A stretch of DNA of 64,000 nt from Clostridiales bacterium (GTDB lineage: Bacteria; Bacillota; Clostridia; Christensenellales; CAG-138): assembly GCA_019416935.1 (NCBI GenBank), contig DXWI01000004.1:85014-149013 (forward strand), read 5' to 3'. Both the position numbers and the translations under genes were made by a program. Positions 29,711-37,900 of this stretch are shown in pieces. Position 1 is the stretch's first letter. Each line of letters opens with the position of its first letter. A model generated the notes under the pieces. The model ran no database searches. It worked only from the letters and a program-made list of their open reading frames with translations, and had not been told where the DNA came from.

Positions 29711-30568
29711 ATGGAACACAAAATTTTGTTGAGCGCCGATACGCCATGCGATATCGGATCCGAGCTTACAGAGCGGTATCAGGTATCCCTGTTTCCGCTG
29801 CACGTCATTCTGGAGGGCCGTCAGTATACGGATGGGCTGGATATCACCCCGAACGACCTCTACAACGCGTGGTATGAACGCAAAGCGCTGCCGAAAACAG
29901 CTGCCATCAACCCGGAGGAGTATGCGAACTACTTCCGACCCTTCGTAGAGAAGGGATATCAGGTGCTGCATATCTCGATCGGCTCCGGTTTGTCCAGCTC
30001 CTACCAGAACGCAAAGATTGCTGCAGACGATCTAAAGGGCATCTATGTTGTGGACTCCCGCAACCTATCCACGGGATTTGGCCATCTGGTCTGCGAGGCC
30101 GGTGAACGGATCAAGGCCGGCATGCCCGTCGAGCAGATTGTGGAAGAGTTGGAGGCGCTAATCCCGCGCGTGAGCGCCAGCTTTGTTCTCGACACGCTGG
30201 AGTTCCTTCACGCGAGCGGCCGCTGCTCCACGCTGGCACACATCGGCGCCAACCTGATGAACCTCAAGCCCTGCATTCAGGTGCAGGTGCCCGCCGGCGG
30301 GAGCATGGCCGTTGGCAAGAAATATGCGGGCAAGCTGCCGCGCGTGTTGAGAAAATATGTGCAGGATATGATCGGCGGGCGCAACGATCTGCTGCTAGAT
30401 CGCATATTTATCACCGATTCTGGCATCGATCCGGCCATTGAACAGGAGATACGGGAGCTTGTGCTCTCCCTCCAGCCGTTCAAGGAGGTGCACATCACAC
30501 ACGCAAGCTGTACCATCAGCGCGCACTGCGGTCCAAACACGCTCGGCATATTGTTCATCACAAAATAA
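29711..30568 (+). CDS. DegV family fatty acid-binding protein
   Basis: 285 residues. DegV motifs: ILLSADTPCDIGSEL at the start, HISIGSGLSSSYQNAKIAA, VVDSRNLSTGFG, and TLEFLHASGRCSTLAHIGANLMNLKP. DegV proteins bind fatty acids, and some (FakB) present them to FakA kinase. No fakA is in the window. It is followed by a bidirectional terminator. Confidence 0.92.
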   Translation: MEHKILLSADTPCDIGSELTERYQVSLFPLHVILEGRQYTDGLDITPNDLYNAWYERKALPKTAAINPEEYANYFRPFVEKGYQVLHISIGSGLSSSYQNAKIAADDLKGIYVVDSRNLSTGFGHLVCEAGERIKAGMPVEQIVEELEALIPRVSASFVLDTLEFLHASGRCSTLAHIGANLMNLKPCIQVQVPAGGSMAVGKKYAGKLPRVLRKYVQDMIGGRNDLLLDRIFITDSGIDPAIEQEIRELVLSLQPFKEVHITHASCTISAHCGPNTLGILFITK

Positions 30569-30624
30569 ACAGATATGTCGTTGGCCGGCAGGATGGCGTT
30601 TATGCTGTGTCCGCCAAAACAACA

Positions 30625-30653
30625 AAAAACGTCTCCAAGCCGGAGACGTTTTT
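30625..30653. terminator. Bidirectional Rho-independent terminator
   Basis: Perfect 12-base-pair stem: AAAAACGTCTCC (30625-30636), 5-base loop, GGAGACGTTTTT (30642-30653). It has a T-run on both strands, so it serves degV (plus) and the small membrane protein (minus). Confidence 0.85.
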
Positions 30654-30718
30654 GTATTGAAAAGCAAAGCGCCGCCGGTTTGGCAGCGCTTCGCTCCACG
30701 TTGTCACTGAAGAGACGG

Positions 30719-30817
30719 CTATTTCGTCGATCTTGTCTTTTTGTCAACCAGGTCCATCACATAATAAGTGAGCGCACAAACCGCAACGATTCCAACAAAG
30801 ATCAGTGGGATGCCCAT
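30719..30817 (-). CDS. 32-residue small membrane protein
   Basis: ATG 30817 follows GGAGGAATCTGGC. The product begins MGIPLIFVGIVAVCALTYYV, a single membrane helix, followed by a short charged tail (MDLVDKKTRSTK). Strong ribosome binding site, extended -10 promoter upstream and terminator downstream support it as a real gene. It is far below ORF cut-offs. Function unknown. Confidence 0.6.
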   Translation of the reverse strand: MGIPLIFVGIVAVCALTYYVMDLVDKKTRSTK

Positions 30818-30841
30818 GCCAGATTCCTCCTTCATGATAGT

Positions 30842-30900
30842 GCGTGCTGTCATTCAGCATTCTGGTTTCTGATTTCATTGTACCAGAATTTTCAGCACGC
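30842..30900 (-). promoter_or_regulatory. Extended -10 promoter inside a nested inverted repeat
   Basis: The minus strand has TGGTACAAT (30877-30885), an extended -10 box. Around it are two nested perfect 8-base inverted repeats: GCGTGCTG (30842-30849) with CAGCACGC (30893-30900), and ATTCTGGT (30859-30866) with ACCAGAAT (30882-30889). The inner arm touches the -10, so a repressor or a folded leader could control the 32-residue gene. Confidence 0.5.
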
Positions 30901-30916
30901 AGCCGCTAAAAAGGCG

Positions 30917-31570
30917 CTAAGATTTCGCCGCCTGCTGCTTCTGCCCATAGACGGCGAAGCGCCGCAGCGCCTCCTCCATATCCGCATCGCACAGCATGCG
31001 GCCGCCGCCAAGCAGCTCGGTTCGATAGTACAGCTCTGCAACGAACTCCGTTTCCTCCGCAACGCTGAACGCATAGTCCAAATCTGCACCGGCCGCGAGC
31101 AATCCGTGGTTGCCAAGCAGCACCGCGTTGCGCCCCGCCATACCGGCTGCGGCCGCTTCGGCCAGCTCGTCCGAACCGAACGGATAATATGGGATACACG
31201 GAACTGTCCCGCCGGCATACCCGATCAGATAGTGGATCGGAGGCAGTTCGCGCTGCATGCAGGCAAGCGTCGTGGCGAACGCAGAATGGGTGTGCACAAC
31301 CGCGCCGAACGCACTCTCGGCCCGGTAGCAGGCCAAATGCATGCCGCACTCGCTCGATGGGCGCAGCGTCCCCTCCACCACCCTGCCGGTAAGATCCACG
31401 ACGACAATATCCTCCGCCGTCATCGACTCATAGGCAACACCGCTCGGCGTAATGGCCACCAGCTCATCCTGTCGGATGCTGATATTGCCGCCTGTTCCCC
31501 GCGTCAGGCCGCGCTCTATGAGCAGCCGCGCATACCGGACGACCTGTTCGCGTTGCTTCTGCATCCGCAT
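30917..31570 (-). CDS. Class II aldolase/adducin family protein (L-fuculose-phosphate aldolase type)
   Basis: 217 residues from ATG 31570, which has GGGAGG upstream. Motifs: TRGTGGNISIR, ITPSGVAYESM, SSECGMHLACYR, the zinc ligands VVHTHSAF (HxH) and GNHGLLAAG. These metal aldolases cleave sugar 1-phosphates to DHAP plus an aldehyde. It lies 13 bases after an MtnA-like isomerase; that pair is the hallmark of the DHAP shunt, which turns 5-deoxyribose or methylthioribose phosphates into DHAP and acetaldehyde (or a methylthio aldehyde). MtnB dehydratase is a close relative and an alternative. Confidence 0.85.
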   Translation of the reverse strand: MRMQKQREQVVRYARLLIERGLTRGTGGNISIRQDELVAITPSGVAYESMTAEDIVVVDLTGRVVEGTLRPSSECGMHLACYRAESAFGAVVHTHSAFATTLACMQRELPPIHYLIGYAGGTVPCIPYYPFGSDELAEAAAAGMAGRNAVLLGNHGLLAAGADLDYAFSVAEETEFVAELYYRTELLGGGRMLCDADMEEALRRFAVYGQKQQAAKS

Positions 31571-31583
31571 ATCATGCACCTCC

Positions 31584-32651
31584 CTATTCGAACAATCTGG
31601 CAAGACTCTCGGTATACGGCGGGCGGCAAACGCCCTTTTCCGTCACTATGCCCGTGATGAGCGCATGATCCGTGACGTCGAACGCCGGATTGTAGCAGCG
31701 CACGTCGGGCAGCGCCATGGGTTCGCTATAAAACTTTTCACGGATCTCCGCCTCCGGCCGAAGCTCAATCCGGATATCGTCGCCGGTCGGGCAGTCCCGG
31801 TCGATCGTGGAGGTCGGGCCGAGCACATAGAACGGAATGCCGTAATGCTTTGCGAGGATAGCTACGCCGCTCGTGCCGATCTTATTGGCCGTATCGCCAT
31901 TGGCTGCCACGCGGTCACAGCCGACAAAGCAGGCGTTGATCCAGCCGTTTTTCATCACAATACTGGCCATATTGTCGCAAATGAGCGTCACATCGATGCC
32001 CGCGCGCGAAAGCTCATAGCTGGTCAGACGCGCGCCCTGCAGCAGCGGTCTTGTTTCATCCGCAAACACGCGGATGTTCACCCCCCGCTCCTTTGCAAGG
32101 AAAAACGGTCCCTGCGCAGTGCCATAACGAGAGGTGGCGAGCGGCCCGGCGTTGCAGTGCGTCAACACGCCATCCCCATCGCGAAGCAGGGAAAGCCCGT
32201 TCTCGGAAATACGCATACACATAGCGATGTCCTCTCGATGGATGCTGAGGCACTCGGCATGCAGCAGCTCAAGGATCTCCGGAATCGGCTGTCCGGCATG
32301 CGCATCCACAACGGCCAGCATCCTGGAAAGCGCCCAACTGAGATTGACCGCCGTGGGGCGTGAACTGTTCAAATAGGTGCAGTGGGCGACAAACCGCTCC
32401 CGAAACGGCAAAAACGCTTTTTCGGGGATCTGCTGCGCAAGGCAGTAGGCAGCATAGGCGGCGCAAATGCCGATCGCCGGTGCACCACGCACCTTCAGCT
32501 CAAAGATCGCGTCATACATCTCCTCGGGCGTTCTCAGCGTCAGGTAAACGGTTCGATTCGGCAACTGCGTCTGATCCACGATGACGACCGCGGTTCCATC
32601 ATCCGACAGCCGAACATTATCCATGTGTGTCACGCATCTGATGTCTTTCAT
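31584..32651 (-). CDS. mtnA: S-methyl-5-thioribose-1-phosphate isomerase (MtnA-like aldose-ketose isomerase)
   Basis: 355 residues from ATG 32651 (GGGAGG upstream). MtnA/eIF2B-alpha family motifs: [49 protein letters not shown] (catalytic Cys), [33 protein letters not shown] (catalytic Asp). It isomerises methylthioribose-1-phosphate or 5-deoxyribose-1-phosphate to the ribulose form. No mtnK kinase or MTA nucleosidase is present here. Confidence 0.9.
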   Translation of the reverse strand: MKDIRCVTHMDNVRLSDDGTAVVIVDQTQLPNRTVYLTLRTPEEMYDAIFELKVRGAPAIGICAAYAAYCLAQQIPEKAFLPFRERFVAHCTYLNSSRPTAVNLSWALSRMLAVVDAHAGQPIPEILELLHAECLSIHREDIAMCMRISENGLSLLRDGDGVLTHCNAGPLATSRYGTAQGPFFLAKERGVNIRVFADETRPLLQGARLTSYELSRAGIDVTLICDNMASIVMKNGWINACFVGCDRVAANGDTANKIGTSGVAILAKHYGIPFYVLGPTSTIDRDCPTGDDIRIELRPEAEIREKFYSEPMALPDVRCYNPAFDVTDHALITGIVTEKGVCRPPYTESLARLFE

Positions 32652-32694
32652 CTGCAACCTCCCAGTCAAAGCGACTTCAATCGATACTATTTCT

Positions 32695-32723
32695 ATCATA
32701 TGCGGCAAATGGGCTCCGGTCAA
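32695..32723 (-). promoter_or_regulatory. Promoter of the mtnA-aldolase operon
   Basis: On the minus strand TTGACC (32718-32723), 17-base spacer, TATGAT (32695-32700), 44 bases before the mtnA start. Confidence 0.6.
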
Positions 32724-32808
32724 GCAGTTTTCCCGGTATGAACCCGCGTCATTCAACGAAGATCCAGCAGATTTTATAAAATAAGTGGTGTTCTTACAGC
32801 GAGAAATA

Positions 32809-32817
32809 TGCTATAAT
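32809..32817 (+). promoter_or_regulatory. Extended -10 promoter of rex
   Basis: TGCTATAAT: TG-N plus a perfect TATAAT (32812-32817), 65 bases before the rex ATG. No good -35, as is usual for extended -10 promoters. Confidence 0.6.
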
Positions 32818-32881
32818 CTATTATATCAATAATTGAAGATCGATTGTTTTATGATCCTTGTGACTTGAAAGGAGAGTCATC

Positions 32882-33511
32882 ATGTCCTATTCTCCCGTTC
32901 CAACCCCGACGCTACAGCGCCTTCCGGCGTACTTGCAGCTTTTGAAGCGCTTGCAGCGGGAGGGTGCGGAAACCGTTTCCTGCAATGTAATCGCACAAGA
33001 ACTGAATCTGAACCCCGTTTTGGTGCGAAAGGATCTTGCCGCCGTCAGCGCAATGGGCGGCCGGCCAAAAATCGGCTATGTGCTCGACAACCTGATCGTC
33101 GACGTGGAGCATTACCTTGGCTATGCCGAAACACGGAAAACCGTTTTGGTCGGTGCCGGTCACCTCGGCAGCGCATTGTTCGCCTATCCCGGATTTACTG
33201 CCTACGGGATTGAGGTTGTTGCTGCGTTCGACCAGAATCCCGATTTGATCGGCACAACGGTGAACGGCAAGCCCATCCTCGATACCTCGGAGTTGTCCTC
33301 CTGGTGCCAAAAGCACGAGATCGAGCTCGGCATCATCACCGTCCCCGTCCCGGCTGCGCAGGCCGTCTGCGACGCAATGGTCGCTGCCGGTATCCGCGGC
33401 ATCTGGAACTTTGCGCCGACACACCTGCGCGCACCGGCCGATATCCTGATCCAGTATGAGGATATGGCCATTCCGTTGGCGTTGCTGTCCAAGCACTTAA
33501 AAAACCGGTAA
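32882..33511 (+). CDS. rex: Redox-sensing transcriptional repressor Rex
   Basis: 209 residues. An N-terminal winged helix (about 10-80; AETVSCNVIAQELNLNPVLVRKDLAAVS) is joined to a Rossmann fold with GAGHLG (91-96) and the NADH-domain run GIITVPVPAAQAVCDAMV, then WNFAPTHLRAP. Rex leaves DNA when NADH/NAD+ is high and derepresses fermentation genes. The next gene is an alcohol dehydrogenase, a classical Rex target. I did not find a clear TTGTTAA-type palindrome nearby. Confidence 0.95.
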   Translation: MSYSPVPTPTLQRLPAYLQLLKRLQREGAETVSCNVIAQELNLNPVLVRKDLAAVSAMGGRPKIGYVLDNLIVDVEHYLGYAETRKTVLVGAGHLGSALFAYPGFTAYGIEVVAAFDQNPDLIGTTVNGKPILDTSELSSWCQKHEIELGIITVPVPAAQAVCDAMVAAGIRGIWNFAPTHLRAPADILIQYEDMAIPLALLSKHLKNR

Positions 33512-33590
33512 CGCTCGATGCCTAAACCGGCGCCCGCTGATTCGCCGGCGAACCGATCGCACGGTTTACACCAATCTATCTTGTCAGGCC

Positions 33591-33625
33591 AAGCCGCCGT
33601 ATTCTGTTAGAACGGCGGCTTTTTG
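33591..33625 (+). terminator. Rho-independent terminator of rex
   Basis: Perfect 10-base-pair stem AAGCCGCCGT (33591-33600) with ACGGCGGCTT (33612-33621), followed by TTTTG. Confidence 0.75.
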
Positions 33626-33666
33626 TTTATGCTAATGGAGATAATGTAAAAGGAGGATTCTGTACA

Positions 33667-34848
33667 GTGTCAAGATTTACGCTCCCCCGCGACCTCTATT
33701 TTGGCAGGGATTCGCTCTCGCAGTTGAAAACGCTCTCCGGCAAGCGTGCGTTTGTCGTAGTCGGCGGCGGCTCTATGCGCCGCTTCGGATTTCTGGATCG
33801 GGCAACCACATATTTGAACGAGGCCGGCATGGAGGTGAAGCTGTTTGAAAACGTGGAGCCGGATCCATCCGTAGAAACCGTGATGCGCGGCGCTCGGGCC
33901 ATGCGCGCGTTTGAGCCCGACTGGATCGTTTCGATTGGCGGCGGTTCCGCAATCGATGCAGCCAAAGCCATGTGGGTTTTCTATGAACATCCAAGGGTAA
34001 CGTTTCAAAGCCTTCTGGAGCCATTTTCCTTCCCGGCGCTGCGAGTGAAGGCCCGGTTTGTCGCCATCCCCTCCACCAGCGGCACCGCTACCGAAGTCAC
34101 CGCTTTTTCCGTGATCACGGACTACCAAACCGGGGTCAAATATCCGCTTGCGGATTTTCAGATCACGCCCGATATTGCCATCGTCGACCCGACGCTCGTG
34201 GAAACTATGCCGCAAGAGCTGATCGCTCATACCGGTATGGACGCGCTGACGCACGCCATCGAAGCGTATGTATCCACGCAGCATTCCCCATTCACCGACC
34301 CGCTGGCGCTGCACGCCATCAAAATGATTGCCGCGCACCTGCCAAAATCCTATTTGGGCGACCTTTCGGCACGCGAGCAGGTTCACTATGCGCAATGCCT
34401 CGCAGGTATGGCGTTTTCCAACGCACTGCTTGGCATCGTGCATTCCATGGCGCATAAAACCGGTGCAGCGTTCGAAACCGGCCATATTCCGCACGGATGC
34501 GCCAATGCCATGTACCTGCCCTATGTCATCGAGTATAACCAAAGGGAATCCACCGCACGGGAACGCTATGCCGCTATTGCTCTGACGCTGAACCAGCAGG
34601 GCGAGTCCGAGGAACATCTGGTTGCTAAGCTGCTGGAGGTCATCCGCGCGCTGAACAAAAAGTTCGGCATTCCGGCAACACTCTGGGAGGCCGGCGTGCG
34701 GGAAGCGGAATTCAACGAAAAGATCGCGGGTATTGCCGAGCGCGCCGTCGGCGACGCCTGTACCGGCACCAACCCGCGAAAGATCGATATCAAAACCATG
34801 GAGCGGCTGTTCCGCTGCATCTACTATGGAAAAAGGGTCGATTTCTAG
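33667..34848 (+). CDS. Iron-containing alcohol dehydrogenase
   Basis: 393 residues from GTG 33667 (GGAGG upstream). Group III ADH: nucleotide motif VSIGGGSAIDAAKAMW, SGTATEVTAFSVIT, and the metal-binding stretch HTGMDALTHAIEAYVS followed by HSMAHKTGAAFETGHIPHGCAN. It reduces aldehydes to alcohols with NAD(P)H, probably acetaldehyde to ethanol or butanal to butanol. Location after rex and beside the aldolase suggests it removes the aldehyde made by the DHAP shunt or a fermentation route (inference). Confidence 0.93.
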   Translation: MSRFTLPRDLYFGRDSLSQLKTLSGKRAFVVVGGGSMRRFGFLDRATTYLNEAGMEVKLFENVEPDPSVETVMRGARAMRAFEPDWIVSIGGGSAIDAAKAMWVFYEHPRVTFQSLLEPFSFPALRVKARFVAIPSTSGTATEVTAFSVITDYQTGVKYPLADFQITPDIAIVDPTLVETMPQELIAHTGMDALTHAIEAYVSTQHSPFTDPLALHAIKMIAAHLPKSYLGDLSAREQVHYAQCLAGMAFSNALLGIVHSMAHKTGAAFETGHIPHGCANAMYLPYVIEYNQRESTARERYAAIALTLNQQGESEEHLVAKLLEVIRALNKKFGIPATLWEAGVREAEFNEKIAGIAERAVGDACTGTNPRKIDIKTMERLFRCIYYGKRVDF

Positions 34849-34873
34849 CGTCTGTGCATCCGGCACAGGAATT

Positions 34874-34897
34874 GAGCCACCCAGAAACGGGTGGCTC
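34874..34897. terminator. Hairpin between convergent adh and adhesin genes
   Basis: Perfect 9-base-pair stem GAGCCACCC (34874-34882), 6-base loop, GGGTGGCTC (34889-34897). There is no good T-run on either side; it probably still ends or protects transcripts from both directions. Confidence 0.5.
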
Positions 34898-34947
34898 TGA
34901 TCGCTCAATAGCAGCTTTTCGTATCCCGGCGGTCTCCGACGCCGCCC

Positions 34948-37900
34948 CTACAGCGCTGATGTTCCGCTCACGCGGCTACGGCGCTTTTCATCCAGCGCAA
35001 GGCAGAGCAATCCCACGAGGGAGAAGAGCATCAGCAATGCGCCGGCAAGGAGCTGCCCATGGTTGTCTGCCTGTCCGGTCTTACCAACGGTTGAACCGGA
35101 TGGCTCTTTCGTGTTCTCGATCGTAACAACGGCGCCGCTGCAGCCAGACACGATGCTGGTTCCTCTGCCGGATACCGTCATTTTCCCATCCGGTCCCACG
35201 ACCAGCGTCCAACCGCTGAGCGGCTTCTGATACCCCTCCGGCGCACGGGTCTCCGTGATGGCATAGGTGCCGGACGTCATGCGGATCGCTTCGGTATTGC
35301 CTGCGGCGTTGGTCGTCAGCGTTTCGTTCCGGTTCGCTCCGCTCAGCGTGAAGACCACGCCGGCCAAAGGCTTGCCGGTGGCGGCGTCCTGTTTGTGCAG
35401 GATGAAGCAATAGGTCACCGGATCGTTTTCCATGGTGATAACGAGTTCCTGCTGCTGCTCGCCGTCCAGCTGAACACCATTCTCATCGATCAGAACCGTG
35501 TGCACGGTCTGATCCAGCACATACCCATCCGGCGCAACCAGTTCTTGCAGGAGATACCGGCCATAGGGCAACGTCATCTTTGCCGTGCCGTCCGGCCCGG
35601 TCGTCACATCATACACCTCGCTGCCGGTCAATCGGAAGGTCGCTCCCGGCAAAGCCGCGCCGGTTTCGGAGGAGACCTTTTGTATCGTGATCTCCCTTGT
35701 GATCGCCCGATTGGTGATGCTGAACACAAACACCTGATTGACCTCGGGAATCTCCAGACCGCCGCTTCCGACCTTGACGGCGCCATTCTCATCCACCAAC
35801 AGGTCAATGGGGTTCTTCCAGAGCTGATAGCCCTCCGGCGCCCGCGTTTCTACCACGCGGTAAACGCCCATGGTCAAATCGGCAAACACGGCAAGCCCGT
35901 TCTCATTGGTCACCGCCGTGACCAGCTCTTGGGTCGGTTGGCCGTTTTCCAGCCGATAAAGCGTGAACTCCGCGCCGCTGAGCCGCAGTTCATGGTTTTC
36001 TTCATCGATCTTGGTGATCCCCACCGCCGTGCGCCGCAGCAGATTCTCTACCCGAATCTCCAGTGCGGCAGCGGCATTCTCCGCCGTAATGGAGAACACG
36101 CGCGCTTCATCCAGCGATACATAGCCGGCCGGCGCCTTCGTCTCGGTCAGCGTGTACTGGCCTGCGGGCAGGTTTTGCAGCGTCACGGTTCCGGCGATGA
36201 TCGTTTGGGTTTCTCCTTCCGGATTCAACGTATAGACGCTGTCCGAAACGTCCCATTTGATCGGTTTTCCCTCTGCGTCCGTAAGGACGAACTCCGCACC
36301 TTCGAGAAGCTTGGACGGATCCTCATGGTCAACCCTTTTCAGCGTTACGGAGCCGAGGATGTAGGTATTGGGCACCTTCACCTCCACCGCTTTTCCATGC
36401 AGCAGATCCTCGCGTTCGACCCGATAGATCTGCTCGTTCAGGTAGTAGCCCTCGGGAGCGCGGATCTCACGAATCGTATAGTCGTCATATACAAGATCCT
36501 CCAGCACCGCGCGTCCGTCCGCGCCGGTGGTAACGACCTTGGTAAAGCCGCGGCTGTCGGTCACTGCAAACTCCGCGCCGGCGAGCACCTTGCTCTCGTC
36601 ATCCGCATCGTGCTTCAGGATCGCGAGGGCATAGCGGCTCTGCTCATTGGTGAAGGTAAAGGAGAACGCCGCATCGTCGGGCGTATCAGCGTCGATGGTA
36701 AACTCCACCGGTTCCCGACCGCTGAGTTCATATCCCTCGGGCGCTCTGGTTTCCACGATCACATAGCTGCCGTAGGGCAGGGTAAAGCGCGCCTTGCCGT
36801 CATAGTCAGTGGTCGCTTCATACAGGAAGGTTTTCGTTTCGCCAACAACGGAATACAGCGCAAACGTCGCGCCCATGAGCGCATGGCGATCCTCCCCCGC
36901 GCTCTGCTTGTACACCGTTACTTCATGGAGAATTTTTTCGTTGGGTACGTTCACAACCGCGGTCTCATCCTGCGATACGATCCTGATCCTGGTATCCGCA
37001 GTCGAAACGGCGTAACCCACCGGCGCTGTCACCTCAACAACGGTATACGTTCCGAACGGCAGGTTTTGCAGCAGCGCCATACCCATGGCGTTGGTCTCCA
37101 GCTGTTCCAGTGCATCCGCAGCGTCGCTAACGCTGTAAACGCCGTTTGCCAGCGTGAACCGAACCCTGCCGCCGGTCTGATCCAGCACCTCAAACCGCGC
37201 GCCCCGAAGAGGAGTGGAGTCATCGGCATCGAACTTGTTGATCAACAGGCTGCCGGACGTTTTTTCATTCTCCAGTACCAGCGTGAGCAAGCCGTCCTCA
37301 AAGGTGTGCTTTGCGGCGTTTTCAACCGAAACGACCTGCATGGCGGCCCCCTCGGTCACGGTGAAGCTCCAGCCGGCAAGCGGCAGGTTGTAACCCGCGG
37401 CCGCTATCGTTTCGCTCACGGCATAGGTACCCGGTGCGAGCGGAATCGAGGCTGTCAGACCGTTTGCATCCGTGACCAACGCATGCTTTTGTCCATCCGC
37501 CCCGACGATCTGGAAGGCAACGCCGGAGAGCGGCTGCTTGCTGTCCTGATCCTGCTTGAGGATGCGCAGGTAAAAGCTCTGCGGCAGATTTTTGACCGTA
37601 TAGGTCATCACCTCGCCCAGCAGCTTCTGCCCCTCTACATACACGCCGTCCGCCCTGACCTCCAACGCGCTCCCGGTTCCGCCTGCGACATAGCCCGCCG
37701 GCGCTTTCTGCTCCGTGAGGGTATAGCTGCCAATCGGGAGGAAGATGGTTTCCGTCAAACCGTCCACGCCGGTTACAAAGGTGCGGTTGACGCCATTGCC
37801 GAGGATGCAGAACTCTGCGCCGGCAAGCAGGAGCGTTTCATCCGCAGCGCTCAGCTTGCGGATGCGGAAGCCCTGCTCGATCGGGTCGTTCTTGACGACG

